Origin: Paenibacillus_L residui
Lineage (GTDB): Bacteria > Bacillota > Bacilli > Paenibacillales > NBRC-103111
Assembly (NCBI RefSeq): GCF_042677205.1
Contig: NZ_JBHTIU010000106.1
Location: forward strand, 1-64,000
Direction of reading: 5' to 3'
DNA length: 64,000 bases
Below the pieces are notes generated by a model, which saw nothing but the letters and a program-made list of their open reading frames with translations, had not been told where the DNA came from and did not search any database. The position numbers were made by a program, and so were the translations under genes. This document shows positions 36,588-45,412 of this stretch, piece after piece. Each line of letters opens with the position of its first letter. The first letter of the stretch is position 1.

Positions 36588-37382
36588 CTATCTTGCTCCA
36601 AAATACCCCAGCCTGCGGGACAATTGTGCGGCGAGGCCCTTAATTTTGATCCCGATTTCATGGATCTGCTCATACGAGACGTTATAGCCGCTGACGCTGA
36701 TTGCCGCAATGACATCGCCTCCACGGTCACATACCGGTGCGGATGCGCATCTCACACCCACTACCGCTTCCTCGTTATCAATCGCATAACCGTTCTGTCT
36801 TACCCTCTCCAGCTCTTCCAAGTACTCCTCTACCGATCCGATCGTAGTGCTTGTCAGCTTCTCGAAGCTGCAGTTTTCCAACAGCTTCCTGGTCTTTTCC
36901 TCCGGCAGCCAGGCAGTCAAGGATTTACCCAAGGCGGTATTATAGATCTGCTTCCTTTGTCCGACGGCTCCAAATAAATACTTGAAGTGATCCGGTTCCA
37001 CGTTCACCATATACAGCACGGAGTCTCTGTCAAGGATGGCCAGGTGCGCAGTCATGCCTATTTCCTCGACCACCTGCATTAGTATCTGCTTGCCCTCATC
37101 TACCAGGGAAGTGGAGCCTGTAAATACGGAGCCGAGCTCAAATGCCTTCGGGCCTACCATATATTTGTCGGTATCCCGAACCTGTTCCAAATAACCATGT
37201 GCCTGCAGGGTCAGCATTAAACGGTGAACGACGCTCTTGTGCAGCCCGAGCCGCTTGGCGATTTCCGTTACCCCCATAGGGCGCCTTTCCTCTATAAAGC
37301 TTTGCAGAATTGTCAACGACCTGTCCACGGACTGGATCAGGAAATAGGGGGAATCTTTCGATTTGATGGATGAGTCACTCAT
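36588..37382 (-). CDS. IclR family transcriptional regulator
   Basis: An N-terminal winged helix (GVTEIAKRLGLHKSVVHRLM, about residues 37-56) is followed by the IclR effector-binding domain (LGSVFTGSTSLVDEGKQILM and AVVGVRCASAPVCDRGG). In this family the effector is often a sugar acid or aromatic acid, which fits the HpcH/HpaI aldolase and lactonase nearby. It is likely the local regulator of the 31.8-44.7 kb locus. It lies between the aldo/keto reductase and binding-protein genes and has its own terminator. Confidence 0.93.
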   Translation of the reverse strand: MSDSSIKSKDSPYFLIQSVDRSLTILQSFIEERRPMGVTEIAKRLGLHKSVVHRLMLTLQAHGYLEQVRDTDKYMVGPKAFELGSVFTGSTSLVDEGKQILMQVVEEIGMTAHLAILDRDSVLYMVNVEPDHFKYLFGAVGQRKQIYNTALGKSLTAWLPEEKTRKLLENCSFEKLTSTTIGSVEEYLEELERVRQNGYAIDNEEAVVGVRCASAPVCDRGGDVIAAISVSGYNVSYEQIHEIGIKIKGLAAQLSRRLGYFGAR

Positions 37383-37574
37383 GACAAGTCACCTGCTCCC
37401 GCTGTATTTAAATATAAGTTCAGTAAGGCCCCAGTGTAGTGAAAGCTGTGCAATATACAATAGCTTCATGACATACAATAAAAATCCGCAGAAACGGTTA
37501 ATAAAAGTATACACAAACCAAAGAAAAAAAGAAATACGCTGTCTCGTTTCTTCGACAGTGGCGAGTTTTATATG

Positions 37575-38513
37575 TTAGCGGGGCGCCCACAAATGGGGGG
37601 TGATGACTGCATCATCTATATTTGCAAAACGGTTCAAGATCTCTTCCCTAAGCTCTTCAGGCAATGGCGGTCCGGCCATCAGCCGCAGGTTCTCCCTAAT
37701 CTGCCCCTCTGTTTCCGCACCAATAATGAGGCTGTCTACGCTGCCGCAATCCCTGACGAACGAAACCGCCATCTGGGGCAGCGGAAACCTGTACTTCCCG
37801 GCCAGGTCGTGAAGCTCCATCAACGGCGACTTTGCCTTGGCCATCGTTTTCCCAAGCTCATTCGGCTGCATAAGGATAAGACCCTGCAGGAAAACACTGC
37901 GCACAAACACCAGCTTTCCCCTCTCCTTCAGTTTCCGCAGCCAGCCATTGCGCAAGGGGCGGTGGTCAAGCAAATTCATAGGCAGCTGGACCGCTTCATA
38001 AAGATCGTTAAGCAAACGGCTGCCGATCAGCGAATACTCTTCCTCGGTGTTATATGCAACGGAAATGCCGGCACGCTCGATTAAGCCTTCCTTACGCAGG
38101 GATCGCAAGCCGGCCTCAATAGCGTCCCCATGCTCCTTCAAAACATCGGTATTATGCAGCATTAACAGCGGAATGGAGGACACACCCAGCAGTTTCAAGG
38201 AATCGATGGCCTCCTTACGCATGTTCTGCTCCAGCTTATCGGGATCAATCCTCCCGCCGACTCCCGTCTTCAGCTTGGTAATAATGAAGGGACTCTTGCC
38301 TCGGCTGAACCGGCCAAGCAGCGCTTCCGCGCGGCCGTACCCCGCAGCAGTATCGAATGAAGTTATGCCCTCGCTCCAGGCCAGCTCCAGAAGCCGCAGC
38401 CCCTGTTCCTCCGTAAGCATGCCTTCCCGGTTGTTAATGCCATATGGAATCCCCAATTGCACCGTACCCAAAGTAAGCTTCGATATCTTCCGTTCAGCAG
38501 TTGGTCTCATCAT
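37575..38513 (-). CDS. Aldo/keto reductase family oxidoreductase
   Basis: A TIM-barrel NAD(P)H-dependent reductase. Motifs: LTLGTVQLGIPYGIN, the catalytic Asp/Tyr stretch FDTAAGYGRAEALLG, Lys in FIITKLKTG and the C-terminal cofactor loop SLIIGAETEGQIRENL. The usual catalytic His position (MLHNTD) is present. Presumably it acts on an aldose or keto intermediate of the sugar locus. Two adjacent ATGs (38513, 38510) follow GGGGAG. Confidence 0.92.
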   Translation of the reverse strand: MMRPTAERKISKLTLGTVQLGIPYGINNREGMLTEEQGLRLLELAWSEGITSFDTAAGYGRAEALLGRFSRGKSPFIITKLKTGVGGRIDPDKLEQNMRKEAIDSLKLLGVSSIPLLMLHNTDVLKEHGDAIEAGLRSLRKEGLIERAGISVAYNTEEEYSLIGSRLLNDLYEAVQLPMNLLDHRPLRNGWLRKLKERGKLVFVRSVFLQGLILMQPNELGKTMAKAKSPLMELHDLAGKYRFPLPQMAVSFVRDCGSVDSLIIGAETEGQIRENLRLMAGPPLPEELREEILNRFANIDDAVITPHLWAPR

Positions 38514-38584
38514 TATGCTCCCCTCTACGCTTCACTCAACAACCGTCGAGCTAGAAATTCGCTGTCTTTTTGCCACACAAAATG

Positions 38585-38628
38585 CAGGGCCATTGTCTTC
38601 CTAAATATTTAGGGGGGCAATGGCCCTG
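38585..38628 (-). terminator. Strong hairpin, probable terminator of the sialidase-fold gene
   Basis: CAGGGCCATTG (38585-38595) pairs perfectly with 38618-38628, and the loop contains the palindrome CCTAAATATTTAGG. The T tract on the minus strand is short (CATTTTGTG). It separates the 38746 gene from the aldo/keto reductase gene. Confidence 0.7.
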
Positions 38629-38745
38629 TCTGACTAGAGGACGATTAGAGGCAGCCTATTCATGGTTTATATAAAAGCCGGCCTAACGGGGAACTCCTCT
38701 TCCCCTGCCCCATAGTTGTATAACTACGAATCTTTACAAGGAGTG

Positions 38746-40755
38746 TTAGTATTCTTCATAAAGCCTCAATTCGTTCAGCTGAGGCCAGCCCTCGGATCTT
38801 GTTATTTCCACCTTAACGTACTTGGCCGCTTGAACAGTGTCGAAATGATGGATTTCCATACTGTCGCTGTTGTGCCTGGCCCCGGTGTAGGAAATGACCG
38901 GTGTCCATGTCGTACCGTCTACGGATAGAGATACGATAGCGTCCTCCGCATACTCTCTGGGCTTCAAATTGACCCCGATGGCACTAAGCTCCCTCACAGT
39001 ATCCAATTCAACGGTATAGTATGCCGGTGGCGGTGTAGGTGAATTTCGCGTGGCGGAATCCCAATAATCCAGACTGCCGTCCAGCGGTCCGGTAATGCCC
39101 ACCCTGCCCGATGTATAAGTCATATCGGTATCAATTTGAATTTGGCCGTTATTGTATAGCGACAGCAGATCGATCTGGGATAACGCAGGCTCACCGTACA
39201 AAGCTATTTCGCTCAGAACCGCTTGCCCGGACGCTTTCGTAATTCTTACCCTAACTTCCTTGGCCAGAAGCCCCGGATCATATTCATGGATATCAAGAAT
39301 CCCCTGCTCATGAACAACGTCGGTGTAAGAAAACAAGGAATGCCATTGACCCTGCGCATCTTTATATTCGACAACCGCGCTCTCCGGTCTTCCGGCTTGC
39401 GGTTTCAAGTTGATCCCGATAGCGTTAAGTTTGTAAGTTTTCGGTAAAATAAGAGTGTAGTAATAGGATTCCGGCGGCATGGGGACGCTTCCCCAGGCAG
39501 CATAATTCAAGCTAGCCACCCCATCAATGGCTCCTGTTGGTTTGACATTCACGCGGCTAGGAGTACCCGGATCCTCATAAGTCATATTGGTATCAATCTG
39601 CAGGCTTCCGCTATTATACATGGCAAGCAGCTCCATACGGTCGGTACGTTTCTCAACCGTTACATCCTCCGGGTTAAAATACTTTCCGCCTATGAAGCCC
39701 TTGGTGGAATGAGCATCGTAGAAGACAATAAAGATCCGCCCATCGGAAAGCTCAACCGCACTCGGATAAGCCATGTCCGTAGAGCCGGGGCTTTTATAAA
39801 TTAGAGCATCCTCCCAGTCCTCCCAATCGGTTCCGGGCTCCATTACCCGCCCTACTACAGCTCTTCCGCTGCTGAAGTCAAATTTGCGGTCTCCCCACGT
39901 ATGAAGCACAGTACCATTACTGAGCACAAGCAGATCCGAGCAGTGGGCGTACATCGTGGTTCTGACCGCGGCACTCCAAGTGTGCCCGTTATCAAAAGAC
40001 TCCGATTCCCAGGCAATCCCATTGTCGCTGTCTGAATAAGTTCGGTGCATGCTTATCAGGTGCCCGCCGCCCAAATCGGCAATAACCGGTTCAACAAACC
40101 CGATAGCTGGAAACAGATTCGGCTGAGGCAAGGGTATCGGCTCGGCCATCGTCGCTTCCAACGACGGATTCCAGGTCAAGCCACCGTCCGAGCTGCGAAC
40201 AACTACCGATCGGCTAACCCCTTGATCGGAGGCGTAAGAGCCATAGATAGGCAGCAGGAGCTCTCCGGTATCCAATTCAACCATTTTGGAAGAAACTGCA
40301 GCGTTTATCAGATTCGTTTGCACCTTGGTCGGCGCGCTCCAGGTCAAGCCCTCATCCGTGCTTCGGGATACGTATACTTGATTGACTCCGTTATCAGGTT
40401 TGAACCAGTTCAGAAGCAGCGTTCCGTCAGACAACAGGGTAATGGAAGGATCGCGGTCATCTTCAGGCGTATCCATGATGATCCGCGGTTGAGACCAGGT
40501 CAGTCCTTCATCCGTGCTCTCTACCATAGCAATTCTGCCATTCGTGCCTTGATGTGCGGTTGCACTGTAGTAGACTACAACAAGCTTGCCGGACGGCAAT
40601 TGCTCCATAGAAGGAAAATAGGTATTGTAACCATCAGCCGTCTTTGCCGCTACAATCACATCCGGCTCTGACGGATTTGGTACGGCTGCCAATGCGGCCA
40701 AGGGAATCATCAACATTAGCAAGCTCATCAGCATGATCATCGGTAATTTTCTCAT
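38746..40755 (-). CDS. Secreted sialidase/BNR-fold protein with discoidin-like C-terminal domains
   Basis: Signal peptide (MIMLMSLLMLMIPLAALA), then a six-bladed sialidase-type propeller with Asp-box motifs STDEGLTW (twice), SSDGGLTW and SFDNGHTW over about residues 30-370, then two F5/8-type (discoidin) carbohydrate-binding repeats, each starting with an IDT(N/D)MTYxxG/P segment and ending in a ...E(I/L)xLYGE-type strand. This fold covers sialidases and other exo-glycosidases or polysaccharide lyases, so the substrate is open. ATG at 40755 has GGAGG 8 nt upstream; an in-frame ATG at 40797 lacks one. It is probably the extracellular entry enzyme of the sugar locus. Confidence 0.85.
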   Translation of the reverse strand: MRKLPMIMLMSLLMLMIPLAALAAVPNPSEPDVIVAAKTADGYNTYFPSMEQLPSGKLVVVYYSATAHQGTNGRIAMVESTDEGLTWSQPRIIMDTPEDDRDPSITLLSDGTLLLNWFKPDNGVNQVYVSRSTDEGLTWSAPTKVQTNLINAAVSSKMVELDTGELLLPIYGSYASDQGVSRSVVVRSSDGGLTWNPSLEATMAEPIPLPQPNLFPAIGFVEPVIADLGGGHLISMHRTYSDSDNGIAWESESFDNGHTWSAAVRTTMYAHCSDLLVLSNGTVLHTWGDRKFDFSSGRAVVGRVMEPGTDWEDWEDALIYKSPGSTDMAYPSAVELSDGRIFIVFYDAHSTKGFIGGKYFNPEDVTVEKRTDRMELLAMYNSGSLQIDTNMTYEDPGTPSRVNVKPTGAIDGVASLNYAAWGSVPMPPESYYYTLILPKTYKLNAIGINLKPQAGRPESAVVEYKDAQGQWHSLFSYTDVVHEQGILDIHEYDPGLLAKEVRVRITKASGQAVLSEIALYGEPALSQIDLLSLYNNGQIQIDTDMTYTSGRVGITGPLDGSLDYWDSATRNSPTPPPAYYTVELDTVRELSAIGVNLKPREYAEDAIVSLSVDGTTWTPVISYTGARHNSDSMEIHHFDTVQAAKYVKVEITRSEGWPQLNELRLYEEY

Positions 40756-41069
40756 ATGAGCATCCTCCGAATTAGATTTGGCATTCCTTGACACCATAGC
40801 GTAGGGCTTCCATTCAGCAGGTTCCGATGACTCCGCTCCGAAATCGCTTCTATTTATCCGTTAATGAATCAAGTTCATTTATTCCCTGTCGGCTCGTCCC
40901 CACCCCCCTTCGAAAGACAAGCTGTCCGGTGACAGATGCAAGTAGTGCATGTGAACATAAGTAAAGCAAATGCATTATTCTCTAAAATGAGGGCGCTGGT
41001 GAATAACAAATACGGAGTTACTTGCTATCCCAAAATTGCGAATGGACAACTAACAACGAAATCGAGACG
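40756..41069. other. 314-nt intergenic region upstream of the sialidase-fold gene
   Basis: It probably holds that gene's promoter. I saw no gene, no strong hairpin and no clear promoter match. Confidence 0.4.
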
Positions 41070-41840
41070 CTACCAGGCGGTCCAACCGCCATCCACTACG
41101 ATGTTGGATCCGGTTACAAAGCTGGAGGCGCCGGATGCCAAGTAGAGTACGGCTCCTACGATTTCATGCGCCTGTCCTACTCGGCCAAGCATCGTCTTGC
41201 TGTTCAGACGGGTCAGAAAAGCTTCATCCTGCTGGATGTTGGGATTCGGGAACGGCCCTGGGGTAACACTATTCACGCGGATGCCCTTCGCAGCCAGATG
41301 AGCCGCACAATAACGGGTAAACTGGATGACGGCCGCTTTGCCGGCTCCGTAATTGGCAGGGTTGTTCGCCCCGCTGGTTCCGTAGATGGACGGGTCGGGC
41401 GAAACCATTCCATACATGGAAGCGATATTGACGATGCTTCCGCCCCCCGCAGCCTCCAAATGCGGCACAGCTTCACGGGTACAGCGGAAGCAGGTACCCA
41501 CCGCCCCGTCCAATCCGTACGCCCAATCCTCGTCGGACATCTGCTCCACGGTGCCCAGCGGCCCGTAGCCGGCCCCGTAAGTGGCGCAGTTGATCAAGAC
41601 ATCGATGCGGCCGAACGTTTCCCTAGCTTCGTTGAACAGGCGGCGAATCGATTCGGTATCAGAGACATCACAAACCGCACTGACGATTCTCTCTCCCGTA
41701 TGCTCTGCGGGCTGCAAATCAGCCGATACAACCGCAGCGCCAAAATCAGACATGGCGCGAACGATTTCTCGACCTAAATAACCGCTTCCTCCGGTTACGA
41801 CAACGGTTCTGTTTTCCATGGAAAACAAGCAACTGTACAT
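41070..41840 (-). CDS. SDR family NAD(P)-dependent oxidoreductase
   Basis: Rossmann-fold dehydrogenase: cofactor motif TGGSGYLG (about residues 16-23), catalytic Ser in NIASMYG, Tyr and Lys in NYGAGKAAVIQF, and the C-terminal SNIVVDGGWTAW. ATG at 41840 has GAGGAGG 8 nt upstream; an in-frame ATG at 41870 has none. It closely resembles the next SDR in layout, including an insertion after the catalytic Ser (PDPSIYGTSGANNP), and the pair may oxidise successive hydroxyls of one sugar. Confidence 0.93.
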   Translation of the reverse strand: MYSCLFSMENRTVVVTGGSGYLGREIVRAMSDFGAAVVSADLQPAEHTGERIVSAVCDVSDTESIRRLFNEARETFGRIDVLINCATYGAGYGPLGTVEQMSDEDWAYGLDGAVGTCFRCTREAVPHLEAAGGGSIVNIASMYGMVSPDPSIYGTSGANNPANYGAGKAAVIQFTRYCAAHLAAKGIRVNSVTPGPFPNPNIQQDEAFLTRLNSKTMLGRVGQAHEIVGAVLYLASGASSFVTGSNIVVDGGWTAW

Positions 41841-41915
41841 TCTTCGAGCCTCCTCGATTATCAAATCCATGCCGGTCGTTACCTTACCGGGCTGAGCTTA
41901 TGCAATCCAAACCCG

Positions 41916-42698
41916 CTATTTGGCGGTGTAGCCGCCGTCTACGGGAAGGTTGACCCCGGTGATATAAGCCGAAGCATCCGATGCCAAAAAAACGATGCTG
42001 CCCATCAGATCGCTTTCCCCCGCCATCCTCCCGAGGAAGGTCCGTCTGCTGTAGCTTTCAATAAAAGCCGGAGGCGTACGCTCGGAGGCCATTCCTCCCG
42101 GGCTAATGCAGTTGCAGCGCACCCCGCTCTTTCCATAATAGCTGGCCGTAAAGCGGGTAAAATTAATCATGCCGCCTTTATGAAAGAAGTAGTCGGGAAC
42201 AAAGCCATGGAATTCGACATCGCGGTATATTTCGGCGTCAGGCCCCACCATGCCTTGGATAGAACCTACATTAATAATAGATCCCCCTCCCTGTCGGGCC
42301 ATCACATCACCAAAAGCGCGGGTCATTGCAAATAATCCCGCTGCGTTAACCTCCATGCTCTTGGTGAACGTCTCCAAGGGGTCCTGCCAAGAGCCCATCG
42401 TACGCAGCACCGCATTGTTGACGAGGATATCGATGCGTCCGTATACGTCCAGCAGCGTGTCCCTTAGGGCCAGAATAGACGGCTCCTCGGCCTGGTCCAG
42501 CTGGCGGGCGGTAACCTGCACCCCTCTAGCGGCGAAGTCTGCCTCGATCTCGGCGAGCTTGTCGCCATTGCGGGAAGTCACCTGGGTAATCGCCCCCGCC
42601 TGAGCGAGCGCGGAGGCGATTTGCCGCCCATACAAACCGCTGCCTCCGCTTACAACAGCTACTTTACCCTCGAGTGAAAAAGATGACATAACGTTCAT
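41916..42698 (-). CDS. SDR family NAD(P)-dependent oxidoreductase
   Basis: Cofactor motif SGGSGLYG, catalytic Ser in NVGSIQGMVGPDAEIYRDV, C-terminal GVNLPVDGGYTAK. The usual catalytic Tyr-x-x-x-Lys is replaced in register by YFFHKGGMINF, which keeps Y and K. ATG at 42698 overlaps the aldolase stop by 4 nt and has AAGGAGG 7 nt upstream, so the two are translationally coupled. The longer frame to 42752 lies in the aldolase gene. Confidence 0.93.
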   Translation of the reverse strand: MNVMSSFSLEGKVAVVSGGSGLYGRQIASALAQAGAITQVTSRNGDKLAEIEADFAARGVQVTARQLDQAEEPSILALRDTLLDVYGRIDILVNNAVLRTMGSWQDPLETFTKSMEVNAAGLFAMTRAFGDVMARQGGGSIINVGSIQGMVGPDAEIYRDVEFHGFVPDYFFHKGGMINFTRFTASYYGKSGVRCNCISPGGMASERTPPAFIESYSRRTFLGRMAGESDLMGSIVFLASDASAYITGVNLPVDGGYTAK

Positions 42699-43534
42699 GT
42701 TGTTCCCTCCTTCGAGCTTTCCGAGTAAATGCTGTCTGCCGGTCTTCCGCAAGACGACAACAGCCGCTTCATAATGGCATTGTAATACTGGCTTAAAGCG
42801 ACTACATCCGCCCCAATACTGATGAACCTGTAACCAAGCCCGATCAGCTCCTCGCGGTTGTCCACGGTCCCTACGGTGCCTGCGAACTTCCCGTATTTGT
42901 TGGCAAGATCGGCTATCCGCTTCCGCGTTTCCAACAGCAGGGGATGATCCATCCGGCCGGGAGCCCCGATCGATTGGCTGAAATCGCCCGGACCGAAAAA
43001 GATCATATTAACCCCGGGCAAAGCAACGATCTGCTCCAGCTCATCCAACGGCTCCACATCTTCAATCTGCAGAATCAAAAAGCGTTCTTCATTCGCCTGC
43101 TTGATGTAATCGTTAAAGTCCACGTTGCAGTATGCTCCATCCGAGTTGCCCCCGTCGACCGGCCTCATGCCAAGCGGATGGAATTTCGTGCTGCGGACCA
43201 CCCGCTGCGCGTCCTCCAGGCTCATAATATGCGGCACCATAATGCCGGCCGCGTCCATTTCCAGCGGGCGGATATAGTCGCTGTAGCTTCCGCGTGCAAC
43301 TCGGACAATCGTATCCGCATCGTAAGCCTTGGCGGCCAAAATTTGCTTTTCTACCGCAGACCAGTCATTGGGCACATGCTCCATATCGGTCCAGATACAA
43401 TCAAAGCCCGACATAGCGGCTATTTCCGCCGAACGGGAATCGGCCAGATTAAGTTTGGTGCAATAAGCTACTTCTCCTGCATGCAGCTTTCTCAGTACTC
43501 TACTAGGCCGCATTGCGTACTTTCTTACGGACAT
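42695..43534 (-). CDS. HpcH/HpaI family class II aldolase (2-keto-3-deoxy acid aldolase)
   Basis: A metal-dependent pyruvate aldolase of the KDG/KDR (GarL/RhmA-like) group. Motifs: FDCIWTDMEHVPNDW (early acid and His), IVRVARG, LQIEDVEPLDELEQI (metal-ligand Glu), NMIFFGPGDFSQSIG (metal-ligand Asp). Expected reaction: cleavage of a 2-keto-3-deoxy sugar acid to pyruvate plus an aldehyde. ATG at 43534 follows AGGAGG. It lies downstream of the Gfo/Idh/MocA gene and is coupled to the following SDR. Confidence 0.92.
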   Translation of the reverse strand: MSVRKYAMRPSRVLRKLHAGEVAYCTKLNLADSRSAEIAAMSGFDCIWTDMEHVPNDWSAVEKQILAAKAYDADTIVRVARGSYSDYIRPLEMDAAGIMVPHIMSLEDAQRVVRSTKFHPLGMRPVDGGNSDGAYCNVDFNDYIKQANEERFLILQIEDVEPLDELEQIVALPGVNMIFFGPGDFSQSIGAPGRMDHPLLLETRKRIADLANKYGKFAGTVGTVDNREELIGLGYRFISIGADVVALSQYYNAIMKRLLSSCGRPADSIYSESSKEGTT

Positions 43535-43729
43535 AGCGGTTCCTCCTGATTATTGAGTTGTTATGGCTGGCAGCAAAGTATTAACTGAGGGGCCTAGAAC
43601 TCCAGCTAAACGGTAAGCTGATCCGTCACAGGCTAACGTTCGACGGATCGTCAACGGCAAACAGGCGGTTGATCTGTCAACGGCTGCCCGGCCGACAACC
43701 TGATTCCCTGACAGAATTAAGCAGTTCTA

Positions 43730-44707
43730 TCATTCTAACCCAGCAAGGGAAGGTGCTATATCCTTCACCGCAATTTCCGCTCCCTGCTGTTCGCGGCTTC
43801 GGATTCCCGCTATGACAAGCTTCATCAATTCAGCTGTCTCCGCAAACGGAAAGGGCCTTTCGCCTGTGCGCAAATAATCGATAAAAGCTTGAAGCTGGGC
43901 TTTGAACGAATAGAAAGTATCTTGAAAGGAAACATACGCATGCCCCGATGTACCGCACAGAAGCACGGGGCCGAAAGCTCCATACATATCGGCTGTAACG
44001 GAAATCACTATATCCGCCCCGCACCGGTGCTTAAGATGCACGATGTTCCTGTCCTCGGTGCCCGTATTCCGCACCGTCAAGAAACCCGGCCCCACAATAG
44101 GATAAATTCCTTCCAGCGCATGGATACCGTACCGTTCCCAAGACTTGGCCATAGCCACCGTTACATAGCGCAGCTGCCCTAAATTTGCCGTTGACAGCCG
44201 ATAAGGCATATATTCCTTGCTGTACCTCATACTGCTGGAGGACAGGATTGCCCTACCCTCTCTCGCCCATTGGGCAAATATCGCTAAATCGCTTTCATTA
44301 TCCACCAGCGGCTTATCCACGAACACGGGAAGACCTGCCTCCACGAAAGGCCGGCACCGCTCCACATGCTCTCCCCCTATGTCGGTTGCTATAATGACCG
44401 CATCCACCTGGCCAATAACCTGCTCCGGATAGCTTGCAATATGGGGAATTAAGGACGCCTCCGCGACAAGCCGGGCATCTTCCGGCGAATCCGTCCAAAT
44501 ATGAGTCACCTTAGCTCCCTTGATGCGCAAATTCTCCTTAGGCTCTTTAGCCAAATACTCCGGAATGCCGGGATAAGGACAGTTCTGCATAGCCCTCTCA
44601 TTGTATCCATTGAAGATGGCGCTCCAGGAATAAGGATGCCCGTTGCCATCAACCATGCCGATCATCGCCAAACGAATAACTTCCCTCTTTACCAAAGCGT
44701 TGGTCAT
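43730..44707 (-). CDS. Gfo/Idh/MocA family oxidoreductase
   Basis: NAD(P)-dependent sugar or inositol dehydrogenase fold: N-terminal Rossmann start RLAMIGMVDGNGHPYSW, VDAVIIATDIGGEHVERCRP and the EKP-like motif VFVDKPLVDN. The ATG at 44707 has GGGGG about 7 nt upstream; a TTG at 44713 is the alternative. It is the first gene of the locus, and two palindromes lie just upstream (44792-44825), a likely control region. Confidence 0.9.
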   Translation of the reverse strand: MTNALVKREVIRLAMIGMVDGNGHPYSWSAIFNGYNERAMQNCPYPGIPEYLAKEPKENLRIKGAKVTHIWTDSPEDARLVAEASLIPHIASYPEQVIGQVDAVIIATDIGGEHVERCRPFVEAGLPVFVDKPLVDNESDLAIFAQWAREGRAILSSSSMRYSKEYMPYRLSTANLGQLRYVTVAMAKSWERYGIHALEGIYPIVGPGFLTVRNTGTEDRNIVHLKHRCGADIVISVTADMYGAFGPVLLCGTSGHAYVSFQDTFYSFKAQLQAFIDYLRTGERPFPFAETAELMKLVIAGIRSREQQGAEIAVKDIAPSLAGLE

Positions 44708-44791
44708 ATTCAATCCCCCACTCTTAGTTCTCTGAAAAGTCTTGACTCGTTCGCTCTTATTTAATGGAATTCTGAAAAGGAGAATCTTGTT

Positions 44792-44825
44792 CGTCTCATA
44801 TATAGAGACGCTATACCTATATAGG
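44792..44825. promoter_or_regulatory. Two palindromes upstream of the sugar locus
   Basis: CGTCTCATATATAGAGACG (44792-44810, 6-bp arms) and CCTATATAGG (44816-44825, perfect) lie 85-118 nt upstream of the first gene. A TATAAT sits at 44841-44836 on the minus strand with a weak -35 (TTACGT) beyond it. This is a candidate operator for the IclR regulator or the lost LacI protein. Confidence 0.45.
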
Positions 44826-44863
44826 ACTTTAACTCATTATATAATAGTTAGGAACAGACGTAA

Positions 44864-44983
44864 ATGAGAAAAGCCGATTTTATCGAAACCAAATCGGATG
44901 CTTATTTAGCCCATAAATCGGAAGTGGCGAAAATTATCGCTCGCAACGTGTATGGCGGGAACTTGCCTGCGGAATCGGTTTAA
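44864..44983 (+). pseudogene. Internally deleted copy of the 31100-31519 gene and its leader
   Basis: Bases 44872-44895 equal 31001-31024, and bases 44900-44967 match 31451-31518 (YLAHKSEVA then YGGNL) at high identity. About 425 nt between these blocks in the intact locus are missing. The junction happens to leave an open 39-codon frame from ATG 44864 to TAA 44983, ending LPAESV. A terminator follows. It is most likely a decayed duplicate and not a functional peptide. Confidence 0.75.
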
Positions 44984-45412
44984 TGATCGAAGAAGGAAAA
45001 TAAAAGAGCGAGGTTCGTGGTCGGGTACCCACAAACACTCGCTTTTTTTTGCATCGCCGTTAAGGCAAGCGAAAGCCGCCCGCCGCCAGAGTCGATTTTG
45101 ACATGCAGAGAAGAATTCCTCGGCCATATACCCCTCAGCCGTTCGCGCTTCCGCGAAAGCCGGTAATTTTTACTGAATTATCGGTACGGCCGCTTTCTCT
45201 CTCGCTAAAGAGGATCATCCGAATGTTCTGCATAGGCTGGAGTAAACGATGCACTTTACTTTAGTCCTGGATATGCTGTACTACAAGATCCATTTGGGAT
45301 CGTTATCCAACTTTGTGTAACCGTACATGATCTTTGAATTTCACGGCAGCTTATCCCAAAGATCTTAATACTCAACTTTCAGGTTTAATGCGATCTCGCA
45401 CCGAAAGTCGAG
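44984..45412. other. 429-nt region without a gene
   Basis: Contains the terminator at 45007-45050. The rest, up to the acetyltransferase stop, shows no gene, long repeat or clear signal. Confidence 0.4.
45007..45050 (+). terminator. Intrinsic terminator
   Basis: AGCGAG pairs with CTCGCT, with an inner CGTGG/CCACA pairing, followed by eight T. It follows the deleted gene copy and may also act for the minus strand. Confidence 0.7.

Noticed and set aside
45051..45412. Mobile-element scar next to the deleted gene copy
   Set aside because: No terminal inverted repeats, target-site duplication or transposase-like frame could be found.
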